This document shows positions 12,695 to 23,186 of a stretch of 64,000 nt of DNA, one piece after another. The notes beneath the pieces were generated by a model. The model saw nothing but the letters and a program-made list of their open reading frames with translations. It searched no databases and was not told where the DNA came from. The stretch's first letter is position 1; every line of letters starts with the position of its first letter. The DNA comes from Macrotis lagotis (taxonomy: Eukaryota > Chordata > Mammalia > Peramelemorphia > Peramelidae). The stretch spans positions 286,135,719 through 286,199,718 of the forward strand of contig NC_133658.1 in NCBI RefSeq assembly GCF_037893015.1, read 5' to 3'. The translations under genes were made by a program, and so were the position numbers.

Positions 12695-12965
12695 CAGCAT
12701 GGTACCATGGAAAGGTTCTGGTTTTGCAGCTCCTGGGTTCAAATCCTACTTCTGATATTACCTATTTGACAATTGGAAAAATGACCTAACCTCACTGCAT
12801 CTGTTTTTTATTTTTATTAACTTAATCAACAAGCAACTGCTATGTGCCAGACACTGGGGAAACCAGATGAAAATTTTAAGATGAGGAAGTTGGATTAGAT
12901 TGGCTTTTAAGTACCAGCTCCAAGTCTATGTTCCTATGACCTGTGAGACTCTGGAGAAGTCACTT
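12695..12965 (+). repeat. tRNA-derived SINE with an internal insertion
   Basis: Head 'gcatggtaccatggaaaggt' and 'ctcctgggttcaaatcctac'; 3' end 'gttggattagattggc' and 'aagtctatgttcctatgac'. A block at about 12806-12870 ('caagcaactgctatgtgcca') from another repeat interrupts it. Confidence 0.65.
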
Positions 12966-13443
12966 AATCATTTTAGGTTTCAGTTTCTTCAACTAAAGTA
13001 AAGGGGTTAGATGGAAGATATGCAAGTTCCCTTTCAGTTGAAAGCTTATTTGATCCCAAAGTGTATTCCAGGACTGACCATTGATATTACTATGGATTTA
13101 GGAAACAAGCTTTTAACTTTGATACAGCACAGGAATTTGGGGCTCATTCAATCCTTAGACTGGACTTTTTTATATCCTTAAACACTCACTCAAACCTACC
13201 CACCTCCTTCTAATATAGCCCTCAAGAAAAAGACATACCAGCTGCAGCCTTCAGACTATATTTCACAAGCCAATTTTAGTGTAAGCCACACAATCACAAT
13301 TAGAGATGGAGAAAGAATGATGAGATCATCTTGTTTGGGTTCCCAGGCATTGCTCCTAGCTTTCCCAGGATGCAGATGTAAATGGAAAGCCTCCAAGCCT
13401 TTATCCACAGAGCCTAACTATTCTATCAAATGCCTCCTGATTC

Positions 13444-13612
13444 CAGGGTCTTGGATCACACTATGATATGCAGATACATGGTATATGAAGGTCTGGGGCC
13501 TTCAAGGAATACTTGCAAGATAAATTCATCTGTATTTTCTGATCTGGTGTTCACAGATTTCCTGACCTATATCTCTTAACCAAAGAGGGAAAAGAAGGAA
13601 GAAAAGTGCATT
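13444..13612 (+). repeat. Local duplication, copy 1
   Basis: Pairs with 14068-14226: shared blocks 'cttggatcacactatgatat', 'ctgacctatatctcttaacc' and 'agagggaaaagaaggaagaa' in the same order and spacing, with clear divergence. Confidence 0.7.
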
Positions 13613-14067
13613 TTTGAAAGCACATTTTAGGGCTACAGCTCCATCAAATCATCATAGCAGTGGAATGAGGAAACATTCAATATTGATGCACTTATTAAGT
13701 TGCTGTGTATTAGTTGCATTACAAGGGAAAAAAAGAAAAGGAAGGTTTCCTTGACCTCAAGGAGTTTATAATCTAGTCAGAAAAAAGATGAACAACCAAG
13801 AGAACAAAAGGAGGCATTGCAGACTCAAGTGCTGATGATGTAGTCCAGCAGTTTAGATTCTGGTCATGAAAGACTTCAGAGGAAGGAAAAAGTACAAGGG
13901 GCAGGAACTGTGAGAAAGATTTTTTTGCAAGAGGGGAAGGGAGAAGGAAATGAATAGAGAGAGAGCAGTTGAAGCAAAAAGAAGAAACAAAATGAGCAAA
14001 AGTAGTGGGGATTGGAGGTTCCAACATCTCAGAGTGGAAGGAGACCTCAGAAGTACACTCCTGAATC

Positions 14068-14226
14068 CAGTGCCTTGGATCACATTATGATACACAGCTT
14101 TCTGGTACATGAGAATCTGGTGGAGCTGGCTAGGGCAAATCCATTTTGTGCTTCCTAATCTGATGCTCACAGCTTCCCTGACCTGTATCTCTTGACCAAG
14201 GAAGAGAAAAAGGAAGAAGAGTATAA
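14068..14226 (+). repeat. Local duplication, copy 2
   Basis: Blocks 'cttggatcacattatgatac', 'ctgacctgtatctcttgacc' and 'aggaagagaaaaaggaagaa' match copy 1, about 620 bp upstream. Confidence 0.7.
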
Positions 14227-14239
14227 CCTGAATTTGTGT

Positions 14240-14860
14240 CATGAATTCCCTGGGCAGCATCTCTGACAAATGGGCCCATGACCTCTTTGTTTGAAGACCC
14301 CCAGAGATGGGGAATTTGCCTTTCCTAAGGGGTAGCCTTCTGTACTGCTGGACAGCTCCCATTAGCAGGAAGTTTCCTTTCTATCAAACTAAACTTGTTT
14401 GGGCTGGAGGGGTTTGTTTTTGGTTTGGGGATTGGCCACTTTTACCCATTGCTCCTAGGTCTAACTTCAAAAGGAGAATTTAAAAACCTATTCCATGCAA
14501 TAATCCTTTAAAGTCTTGAATATAGCCCAGAAATCCTTTCTATATTCACAGTTCCTTCAAGTGACTCATCTATGACAAGACTCCAGGACTATCACCATCC
14601 TTGTCACTATCCTCTTCATAGTTTCCAGTTTCTCAGCACCCTGCCTAAAATGTGTGACCCAGAACTGTAATCTAGATAGAATCTGACCAGGATAGAGGGC
14701 TGTGGGAATATCACCTCCCTCCTTCTATCAACTGTGGTGGCTTTAATGCAATTTAATTAGTTTTTAGTTTTTATGATCCCAGATTTTTTTTCTGTTCACA
14801 TGAACTAGGTTTCCTCACCTTGCTAATTCTGTATTTGTAGAGACTGAGGCTGTACAGGTA
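14240..14860 (+). repeat. Ancient CR1/L3-like LINE 3' segment
   Basis: Ordered blocks 'aattccctgggcagcatctc', 'ctgctggacagctcccatta', 'acccattgctcctaggtcta', 'cctaaaatgtgtgacccaga' and 'tgaccaggatagagggctgt' correspond to an old amniote repeat I associate with CR1/L3 3' regions. The name is from memory only. Confidence 0.55.
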
Positions 14861-15187
14861 TCTAGAATCCAAATTCAGGAATTTCCAATTATCCTTATTA
14901 TATTTTATCCTTTTAAATTGGATCCATTGTTCAAGTCTGTTGATCTTTTTTCCTTAACTGAATTAGTAGAAAGAAGAGTTGGGGGGGGGGGGAGTTCCAG
15001 GAGGGAGGAGGGGGAAATAGAGTTAAGTATGTCAGACCACTGTGTAGAAGGTTCTGAAAGCCCTTGTGTTAGGATACTCAGGGCAGAAATCAGCCTACCA
15101 GTATCCGTGCCCTGAAAGGCATCATGGAATCAAAGCAGCAGCTGGTTTGTACCAGTTTTGGTCACCTAATGATGCTGAACAAACACT

Positions 15188-15189
15188 TT

Positions 15190-15235
<46 letters not shown>

Positions 15236-15260
15236 TTCCTTCCTTCCTTCCTTCCTTCCT
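15188..15260. repeat. (CT)n then (CCTT)n microsatellite
   Basis: About 20 CT units run into about seven CCTT units, directly abutting the T-rich end of a minus-strand SINE, so probably grew from the SINE tail. Confidence 0.95.
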
Positions 15261-15398
15261 GCAAGGTAATGGGGTTAAGTGACTTGCCCAAGGTCATAGA
15301 ACTAGGTAATTATTAGGTGAATGAGGTCAAATTTCAACTCAGGTCCTTCTGATTCCAGGGCCAGTGCTCTAGCCACTGTGCTACCTAGCTATCTCCCA
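15261..15398 (-). repeat. tRNA-derived marsupial SINE
   Basis: Reverse copy: 'caaggtaatggggttaagtg', 'ctaggtaattattaggtgaa', 'ctccagggcc'-like core and 'gctacctagct' head. Confidence 0.88.
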
Positions 15399-16019
15399 CC
15401 CCTGCCCCCAACCAAACACTTTTCACAAAAAATGAGGCCTGAGAGGCAGCAAGCATTAGGCCATTGAAAATACCTAAACCAAATGGTCACTTAGTCCCCT
15501 TGGACTTAGCTATTCCTGACTTGTGTAAATCCACTCTTTTACCTGTGCCATTCCCATTCAGGACCCTTCAAGAAAAGTTATATCTTTTTAAAAGTTGCAT
15601 ACTGCAGTTTTTAGGAATGCTAGTCTTAGAGAAATGAATAACAGTTAATTGGGAGCAAATTCAGAAGAGACTCAGTGAGCAGGCTATTTAGGAAAGAAGA
15701 CTTGCTCAACACAAGCACCTTTCCCATGACTGAATGCAAGTTGTTCTTAAGATTGGACAGATCCCTAGTATCTGGGGCAGAGAGCATTAGACAATCTACC
15801 ACAATCTATCCCTGCCCCGAGGGGAGGTGGGAACAGGAATGGGGAAGAGCAGGGGTACATATCAAAGGTTCTATCTAACCCAGATAAATTTTTTAAAATA
15901 AATTTTAATCATTAAAAAATAGAACTATAACTTTTATTGTTAAGCTATTATAATATAATTTGTTACAAATATGTATTTATTACACACATAACTATATGTG
16001 CATACAAACACAATTTTAA

Positions 16020-16270
16020 TAGTAAGCATTTGTTAAATGTTTACTGTGTCCTAGACACTAAATTCTGAGAATACAAAGAAAGGCAAAAACATTGTTCCTA
16101 CTCTCAAGTATTTCATATTATAATGATGGAGACAATATGACTATATATAAGATTTATAATCAGTGTTAATGTAAAGTAATATCAGAGGCTCTAGGTGCTG
16201 GGGGAGAGGGAGAGCTAGGGGAATAGGAAAAGCTTCCTATTAAAGGTGAAATTGGAGGTGAATAACCTCC
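16020..16270 (+). repeat. Medium-reiteration repeat piece
   Basis: 'taagcatttgttaaatgttt', 'gagaatacaaagaaaggcaa', 'aatgatggagacaatatgac' and 'aaaagcttcctattaaaggt' are landmarks of the family at 35700-38700. It ends about 120 nt before the first VAV2 exon. Confidence 0.55.
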
Positions 16271-16386
16271 AGTTAATTAAATTAAAGGGAGCCAAGCAAG
16301 CCAGAAAATGGTGGTGATGTTAAGTAGTTCTTATTTAATTTGGAATTTCTTTTTGTGTGATGGTGTTGGTGTTTTGCTCCTTTAAG

Positions 16387-16486
16387 GCTACTGATCTATG
16401 GGGAATACTGCAGCCACATGGAGTATGCCCAGAACACTCTGAACCATCTTATTGCCAATCGAGAAGATTTTAGGCAAAAAGTGGAG
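16387..16486 (+). CDS. VAV2: VAV2 exon: DH domain, [10 protein letters not shown] segment
   Basis: 100 nt, entered in phase 2: its first G completes an Arg codon begun by the previous exon. It ends in phase 0 at a gtaatg donor, after a CTCCTTTAAG acceptor. It encodes 33 residues from [10 protein letters not shown] to REDFRQKVE, a helical part of the Dbl-homology fold that catalyses GDP/GTP exchange on Rac/Rho. The exon normally preceding it ends in AG (phase 2); the exon found at 61415-61515 has exactly that end. Confidence 0.97.
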
Positions 16487-16817
16487 GTAATGCAATTGGG
16501 GTAATGTGGGAGAAGGGCATCCATTTGATTCAATTTTCCTAACTGTAAGATAGATTATTAAATGTCATTTTGACATCCTATAATGTAGTTCTCACATTCT
16601 AAGATCCAGTCCAGCTTCAGAATTCAATGATTTAAAAAATTAGTCAATAGGCTCTTCTTTTAATGGAGAGATCTAAGTATGAGAAGTGTATGAGACATCT
16701 AGACTTGAATCCAGAATTTATATGTTTACCCTCGGTTTATGGAGAAATAGAGGGATGTGGGATAATTTTTTCCTGAACCAAATAAACTCACATTTATTCC
16801 TCTATGGTCACTCTTAG

Positions 16818-16913
16818 GAATGCACTTTGAAGGTCCAAGATGGGAAGTTTAAATTGCAAGATTTGCTAGTGGTACCAATGCAGCGGGTTCTGAAATATCA
16901 CCTCCTCCTGAAG
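16818..16913 (+). CDS. VAV2: VAV2 exon: DH domain core, conserved region 3
   Basis: 96 nt, phase 0 to 0, 32 codons from [10 protein letters not shown] to KYHLLLK, between a CTCTTAG acceptor and a gtaagt donor. It holds the RhoGEF signature [20 protein letters not shown] (Leu-Leu, Pro-x-Gln-Arg, Lys-Tyr, Leu-Leu-Leu), the most conserved helix of DH domains, which contacts the GTPase switch regions. The intron between this exon and the previous one is only 331 nt. All signature residues are present, so nothing suggests a loss of catalysis. Confidence 0.98.
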
Positions 16914-17288
16914 GTAAGTGCCTAGCAACCATAGACCTTGTTTTGAGATTGGCCCTAAAGGAACCCTGAGAATATAGACTTTTGAATGAATGCATCACAG
17001 AGTATGAATGATTTGTAAAAAGTCATTGTACATTTGTTAGCTCATCATGGAACATATTGCCTCTTTTGAGGCTCTGCTCAGGATCAACTTGTCACAAGAC
17101 TTGGGAAGCATGCATAAAGTTCAAGTTTATAATCAAATGCTTCTGATTTGCCTACTAGAGCTAATGTATCAAACTTAAGTGGGTGGAAAGTCCTGCCACT
17201 AGAACCAAGCAGTGCAACATGCCAGAATTGTGATATGGACAGTGGTTTATGAAACTGGATTTTAGTAATGCTCCCTCAATCCTTTCAG

Positions 17289-17357
17289 GAACTCCTCAGC
17301 CACTCTGCAGATCGTCCGGAAAGACAACAACTCAAGGAAGCACTGGAAGCCATGCAG
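17289..17357 (+). CDS. VAV2: VAV2 exon: DH domain, [10 protein letters not shown] segment
   Basis: 69 nt, phase 0 to 0, 23 codons ([10 protein letters not shown] to EALEAMQ), with acceptor TCCTTTCAG and donor gtagct. It continues the DH helix after the signature exon. It is a symmetric exon with intact reading. The next exon is 9.3 kb away, across the intron that received the minus-strand L1. Confidence 0.97.
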
Positions 17358-17837
17358 GTAGCTGGGTTTATTAGCATAGGAACCAACTCTTTTGAGAAGT
17401 CATAAGAAACACCAGCAGGGCAAGACTACCCTTAGAACAGGGTTTTTTTTAACCTTTTCTGCGTATTATGTCTGATACTTTTTGAATTTTGGCAAATTCT
17501 ATGGATACCTTCCATGGATCCCCTTAAATCTGTCTCTGGACTCCCTTGTGAGGATCAGTAGCCTTCCCTGGTTTAGAACCATTTTCTTTCTACTAATCTA
17601 CTAAGTGGATTTATGAACCAGCTGAGTCTGTGTTGGATTCCATACTAGAGGCTATTCCTCAGGAAAACAAACAGGTCTTGTTTTAAGACATTCTCACAAG
17701 AGAAGATAGGACCTCTAAGCTTAGTGTATTATGATGAGCTTGTGGGGAAGTGAGTTTCCCTGTCACTGCAGAGTGTCTCTTGGGAGCCTGGGGTATTCTA
17801 TTATGGGTAGTTCATTGTAGTGTAACGAGGAAAGTGA

Positions 17838-17839
<2 letters not shown>

Positions 17840-17869
<30 letters not shown>

Positions 17870-17870
17870 A
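17840..17870. repeat. (AC)n microsatellite
   Basis: About 14 AC units. Confidence 0.95.
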
Positions 17871-17974
17871 CTTTGCATTGCTCTAGGTAAATCTCTACAC
17901 TCCCAGGAATCTAGTTCCCATCACTCCATGTATGAGTAGGTGAGTAGGTGCATGATCTATGATACAGGAGAGGG

Positions 17975-18163
17975 AGTGTGGCTTACTGGATAATGAATTG
18001 ATTCCTTGATTCAGGAAGACCTAGGCTTAGGCTTAGGCCTGTGCCTCACAAACATCCCAGTCATGTGACCAAACTTTCAGCTCCCAAGTACTTCAGATAA
18101 TTATTGATCTGAATAAGAGGAAGGTGTTTCTCACCACATATAAGGTAAGATAATAGGTCTGGG

Positions 18164-18212
<49 letters not shown>

Positions 18213-18300
18213 CTAGATAGGAGTTGTCAGGATTATATAAAGTTCTTTGAAAGCCTTATAGTGCTGTATAAATGTCAGAATTATTGCTATTATCAAAATC
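17975..18300 (+). repeat. Diverged long SINE with internal (GT)n
   Basis: 'gtggcttactggataatgaa' head and the 3' body 'ctttgaaagccttatagtgc'; a (GT)n run at 18168-18208 has grown inside it. Confidence 0.6.
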
Positions 18301-18435
18301 CATTTTTAAATGAAGATATTGAAGACCAGAACCAGTGACTTGTCCAAGGTTTCACAGGGAGTAAATGTGAGGTAAGATTTGAACTCATGTCCCTGACCTC
18401 CACATCCAGTGCCCTTTCCACTGCCTGACTCACTC
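18300..18435 (+). repeat. MIR-type SINE
   Basis: 'gtgacttgtccaaggtttca' and 'gatttgaactcatgtccctg' ending 'ccctttccactgcc'. Confidence 0.7.
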
Positions 18436-18469
18436 ATTTACAACTCTGTGTCATTCTAGAATGGATAAA

Positions 18470-18630
18470 ATGATTACTTCACATCACCCCTGTGAAAAGG
18501 ATATGAATATTTTATAGATGGGGAAATTGAGCATCTTTCAAAGAGATGAAGTGATTTATCCACAAATTAAGTGTGAGAACAAAATTTGAACCTGATCTCC
18601 AGACCCCAACCCAGCAAATTTTTCCACCTA
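18470..18630 (+). repeat. MIR-type SINE, second copy
   Basis: 'ttttatagatggggaaattg', 'gaagtgatttatccacaaat' and 'atttgaacctgatctcc'. Confidence 0.65.
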
Positions 18631-19299
18631 TTAATAAGTGATGATTTTATCACAGAGGTACACAACAGAGTGTTGTCTGGGTTCTAAGCAGGAAGCTTTG
18701 TCCTGACTGGGAATAGGGGATCAGTCAATCCCAGAAATGGCTGATAAGTCATTTAGTTCATAGAACAAAACATCATGTTTGTTATACTTCCCCTCCTTCC
18801 CCTCCCCTAGCCTTAACCATCAAAGGAACTGAAACCAGCTTTGGTATCTGAAACCCTATCTTCTTTGCAGAAATTCTGTTTCCTTGACGGGCAGATTTGA
18901 CCCTGGTGTGTTTTTCCCCTGTTCCCTCTTTCTATAGCACCTCCTTTAAAAGTCTATTTTTGATTCATAGGATCACCTAACTGCTGCCCAACCATTTAAT
19001 AGCATCACCCCTTTAGCTAGGATAGAGAGATGTTTGGAGTTCTTTAAGTGACTGTTGTCTGAAAAATGTTTTATATATCACTTAACAGTCTCAGCTAACA
19101 GCTTTCCTTTGTTCAGACAAGTTCAGGGGCCTCTAGGTTGGGAAGGGAGATTCAGGTTGAATCCATTATTTAAAAATAATAATAAAAGGTTTTGGAGACG
19201 TGAAGGTCGTGCCTGCATTTGCATTTGTGTGTGTGTGTGTGTGTTTTCAGTGTAAGGGAGGAAATAATAATTCTGAATCTGATATTATGGTAATATAAT

Positions 19300-19830
19300 T
19301 CCTAGGACTGTGCTGTTGGAAGGGACCTTGTCCAGCTTCCTTACAGGAATTCCCCCTATAGAGTATCTCTGACAATAGCCAGGTAACCCATGACTGAACA
19401 AGTAGAGTGACCTTCTGAAACAGCCAGTCCTGCTGTTAAACCATTCCTATTGTGTGAGTTTGAACTGAGGTCCCATAGCTCCCAAGTTCATCACTTGTTC
19501 CAGTGGACCAGAAGTCACCTTACAAAGACTTGGTTTGCTGGGACTATTTCTCTTTATTTTGAATAGCAGTCTGCTTCCTTCTGACTTCCATTCATTCACC
19601 CTCATATCCCTTGTTAGGCAGAATCACACAGGCATGGAAAAGGAAGGTATGGTGCTATAGATCATTTTGTATAACCCCTACCTGCTCAGGAAATTTTTGC
19701 AGTTCTCCTAAGTCTAACCCTATTTTCCTATGGGACAATACTTCAGATATTTGAGAACTCTGATCATTGTGCTTCTAGATCTGTGCTTCTTCAGACATAG
19801 TGTCTCCAGTTCATCCAGCTTTTGTCTGTG
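19300..19830 (+). repeat. Ancient CR1/L3-like LINE segment, second copy
   Basis: 'ctgttggaagggaccttgtc', 'agtatctctgacaatagcca', 'aacagccagtcctgctgtta' and 'cttcagatatttgagaactc' follow the same order as the older family seen at 14240-14860. Confidence 0.45.
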
Positions 19831-19844
19831 ACACAGTGAGATCA

Positions 19845-20030
19845 TAGATTTAGGGCAGTGATGGACCTTAGAATCTGTCTAGCCCAACTTCCTTATTATA
19901 CAGGGAGGGAACTAAGGCTCCAAAAAGTTAATTGACTTACCTAAGGTCACATAGCTAATTAAGTGTTAAAAGTAGAATTTGAACTCTGTTCTTCCTGGAT
20001 CCAATCCAGCACTCTATCCACCTTTTTTTC
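19845..20030 (+). repeat. MIR/THER-like SINE
   Basis: 'ggaccttagaatctgtctag'-type head, 'gggaactaaggctcc' and 'acctaaggtcacatagctaa' to 'cactctatccac'. Confidence 0.7.
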
Positions 20031-20087
20031 CACCCTGGTGGTCTTTTTTGGAGTCTGTCTCTGGTTCCTTTGAAAGCTTACCTTCCA

Positions 20088-20215
20088 GGGACAGCTAGAT
20101 GGCATAATGGGGTAGAGCACTAGCTCCGGAGTCAGGAGGATGCAAGTTCAAATGTGGCCTATGATCCTGAGCAAATTACTTCATCCCAATTGCCTATAAA
20201 AAGAAAGTAAAGAAA
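20088..20215 (+). repeat. tRNA-derived marsupial SINE
   Basis: 'gggacagctagatggcataa', 'actagctccggagtcaggag' and 'gatcctgagcaaattacttc'. Confidence 0.82.
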
Positions 20216-20559
20216 ACCTGCCTAATTAGAGAATAGTTCTCCAGATGTGGCCAAATCACTTGACATTTACCTTGCCATACTTCTCAGTTATGGGCCAAAC
20301 TTATTCATCTATAAACAAGTATTTATTACAAGTGTATTGTGGACCAGTATTTGCATTAAGTGCTAAGACCACAAAGAAAGACAAAATGTGGGCACTGCCC
20401 TCAAAGGGTTTAATCATTGTAGGGGGTTGAGAGGGGACTAGAAATTACATGCAAAAATATGTTGTTGTGTTTGGCCCTTCTAGACTATGAATTTCATGAA
20501 GGCAGAGACTGTGTCTTATTTATTTTGAGTCTCACTCCTAGTGCTTAGTACCATGTTTT

Positions 20560-21080
20560 TGTTTTTGTTTTTAAATTTTATTTTAATTTTTTCCCAGTTA
20601 TATGCAAAGGTAGTTTTCAGTCTTCATCCATTTGCAAATTTTTGAGTCCCATGTTTCCTTACCTTTACACTTTCTCTTCCCTCCCCCCTTCCCCCTTGTT
20701 GGTGAACAATCTGACATAGGTTTTAAATGTAAAATCTTGTTTAACATATTTCCACATTTGGCATGTTGGGAAAAGAGAAATTAGAACTAAGAGGGGGAAA
20801 TTCTGAGAAAGAAATGAAATTTTGCGCTTTGTTCTGCATTCAGACTTAATAGTTTTTTTTCTTTGGATGTGGATGGCATTTTCCATAACAAGTCTCTTTG
20901 AATAGTCCTTGATCAATGAACTGCTGAGTCACTGAGTCCATCATAGTTGATCATCTCATAGTATTGCTGTTTATGTATACAATGTTCTCATGGTTCTACT
21001 TAACTTCATTGAGCATCAGTTCATGCAAATCTCTCCAGGCTTTTCTAAAGTTGGGCTGCTCATGATTTCTTAGTAGTAGT
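20560..21080 (-). repeat. LINE 3' end, reverse orientation
   Basis: Left part 'ttattttaattttttcccag' is a reversed LINE 3' end. The right part 'gcatcagttcatgcaaatct' also occurs reversed at the L1 3' region (23630), so this is an L1-like 3' fragment. Confidence 0.6.
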
Positions 21081-21154
21081 ACAGTGCTTTATACACAGAC
21101 AGTTAAATGGTTCCTAAATGGTTGCTTATCACTTCCACTGATCTCAATGTTGTG

Positions 21155-21405
21155 ATTTAGTTGTTTTCAGTCATATCCAACTCTTTGTAACTGTATTTTG
21201 GGTTTGATGGGCTTTTTTGGCAATACTGGACAGATTTATCATTTCCTTCTCCAGTTCATTTTACAGATGAGGAAATTGAGGCAAGCAGGATTAACTGATT
21301 TGTCCATGGTCACACCACTAGTAGTATCTGAGGCCAGATTTAAATTCAGTTCTTCCTGACTCCAGGCCTGGCACTCTATTCCACTGTACCATCTAGCTGC
21401 CCTGC
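21155..21405 (-). repeat. Long-form marsupial SINE
   Basis: Reverse copy: 'tttcagtcatatccaactct', 'tcattttacagatgaggaaa', 'ggccagatttaaattcagtt' and 'accatctagctgccctg' head. Confidence 0.85.
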
Positions 21406-21674
21406 TCTAAACATTAGATTTTTTTTATCAATTAGTCTAATTAACCTTAGACTATTAATTCAGTCTAAGCTAGCATCAGTGTTTTTAGCAGCTGTTTTAA
21501 TTCATTGGCTTAGACTAATATCTTCCATATCTTCCTCACTTGAACTGTCAGCAAATCAGGCCCTCCCTTATCTTGTAAACCATCTAGATTTTAGAGTTTC
21601 TTTCATTGCTAAACCTCAATCTATCTTTAGGGATTCTTCTTTGACTTTAAAATGAAAACCAGGAGAAAAATATA

Positions 21675-21875
21675 ATCTATAGGATCATAGATTTACAATA
21701 GAGAGGTACCTTGGAGGTTATTTAGTCCAACCTCTTCATTTTTGTAAATAAGGAAAAAAGGGCCAAAGAGGTTAAGTAACTTGTTCAAGATAACACAGAC
21801 AGTAAGAAATAGAGCTGGAATTTGAACACAGGTCCTGTGATTCCCAATTTAGTGTTCTTTCCACTACATGAAAAT
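21675..21875 (+). repeat. MIR/THER-like SINE
   Basis: 'ggatcatagatttacaatag', 'accttggaggttatttagtc' and 'gaggttaagtaacttgttca' to 'gttctttccactac'. Confidence 0.75.
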
Positions 21876-22839
21876 TCAGAGCTGTCTTGTGGAATATTTC
21901 TTCTGTGCAGTTTAACAAGGACCATATATAGCAAGCTACCTTGGCACAGTTCTGCTCAAAAATCTGAAAAGGCAAGACAGACCCTTGGAGCAGTAAGTGA
22001 TGAGATTTGCTGGATCATACCCCAGGATACCCAGTTGGCTATTTTTCTATTTGGTTACTTTTCTGGGAGTTCTGACAATTGCCTACTAGGATGAGCAGTG
22101 TTGCCTTATGGATTTTACACCCAGGCACTTGCTGCCTTCTCCGGAGAATGAAATTAGAAGAAATTGGTTGTGTGCCCAGCTTCTCTGTAGCTGAACGAAA
22201 ATCCTGTGAGTCCACTCTGCAAACTTTCCAAGAAAGAATAGTCTAACTTCTTGGTTGGACACAGTACCCTCTAGTGTCAACCAGGAGCTCTGCATCTGTA
22301 CTTTGCTTTTAGATGTGGTTTAATTCACTAAAAGCTTGTTTTAATTCCTTGCTTTATAACAAGGTCTTGGTGCTTTGGTGCTTGATGCCAAGAATACATG
22401 CGGAGAAAACTCTTCTCTTAAAGTTATTACAATTTTTTGGTCATTTTGATCTGTGCCAAGGGTATGCCCTGGATTGATTTGGGAAAATTCAAGACCCTCA
22501 AGGTTCTTGCCCATGGTCAGAGAGGGCCATTCAAGAAAGTTTGTCTATGTCTTCTCCTCCTTGTAAATACATCCTTCTGTCTCTCACATGAACACATGTG
22601 GAAGATAGAATCTTTAAGAATCTGAACAAAATTGCTTGGTTAATGTTGCAGTATTTTGTTTTTAATAATCAAAAGTTCCTCTCCTCCCAGTTTTGCCTTG
22701 TTCTACAAAGTAGGTAATTAACAAATCTTCTGTTAAGTTGAATTGATTTTAAAGTTTTATGAGAGTTGGTAGAGTGAGAAGGACCCTAGATCAAGTCAGG
22801 GGAATTTGTATTCTAGTTCTAGCTAATACATTATCAAAA

Positions 22840-23186
22840 GGCAACACAGTTCAGGGAAAAGGGTGCTGGGGTTGGAGTCAAAACATGAACATCCAAATCT
22901 TGACTCTGCCCTCACTGCCTATGTAATCTTGGGTAAGTCAGTCCTTAAACTCTTAAAATTAAGAAGACCTGGTTTCAAATCTTGCCTTAAACACTTACTA
23001 AGTAGGTGACCTTGGACAAGTCCCTTAGTCTCTCTTGACTTCCATTCCCTTACCTGTAAATTGAAGGAAGGGGGTGGTAATTGATAGCCTCTACCCCACA
23101 GAATTGTTTTGAGAATCAAATAAGCTAACCTGTATAAAGATTTTGCTATAAATGCAAATATATATGAGAGCTATTATTATTCTTTT
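22840..23186 (+). repeat. Long-form SINE, target of the L1 at 23187
   Basis: 'gaagacctggtttcaaatct', 'aggtgaccttggacaagtcc' and 'ataaatgcaaatatatatga', ending in the (ATT)n tail where the L1 inserted. An extra partial head lies at 22840-22960. Confidence 0.72.

Larger units (their letters stand above)
1..16386. other. Non-coding, repeat-rich stretch, presumed VAV2 intron
   Basis: No exon with both splice sites and recognisable protein was found on either strand. The content is SINEs, MIR/THER pieces, LINE 3' ends, an old non-L1 LINE remnant and microsatellites, listed separately. Stretches 1-280, 990-1780, 5160-6250, 6440-7650, 9670-10560 and 10820-12660 show nothing I can assign. The exon that should immediately precede 16387 in VAV2 is not here; a copy sits at 61415 instead. 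Reading this whole stretch as an intron is inference from the gene on its right. Confidence 0.6.

Noticed and set aside
13853-14362. 169-aa open frame on the minus strand
   Set aside because: The longest non-LINE frame except ORF2 pieces, but it lies across the local duplication and the CR1/L3-like segment. Composition is low-complexity Leu/Ser/Phe from purine-rich DNA read in reverse, with no recognisable domain.
15188-15260. Regular short repeats that could suggest an array
   Set aside because: They are simple CT and CCTT microsatellites with no spacers; nothing CRISPR-like in a vertebrate genome.
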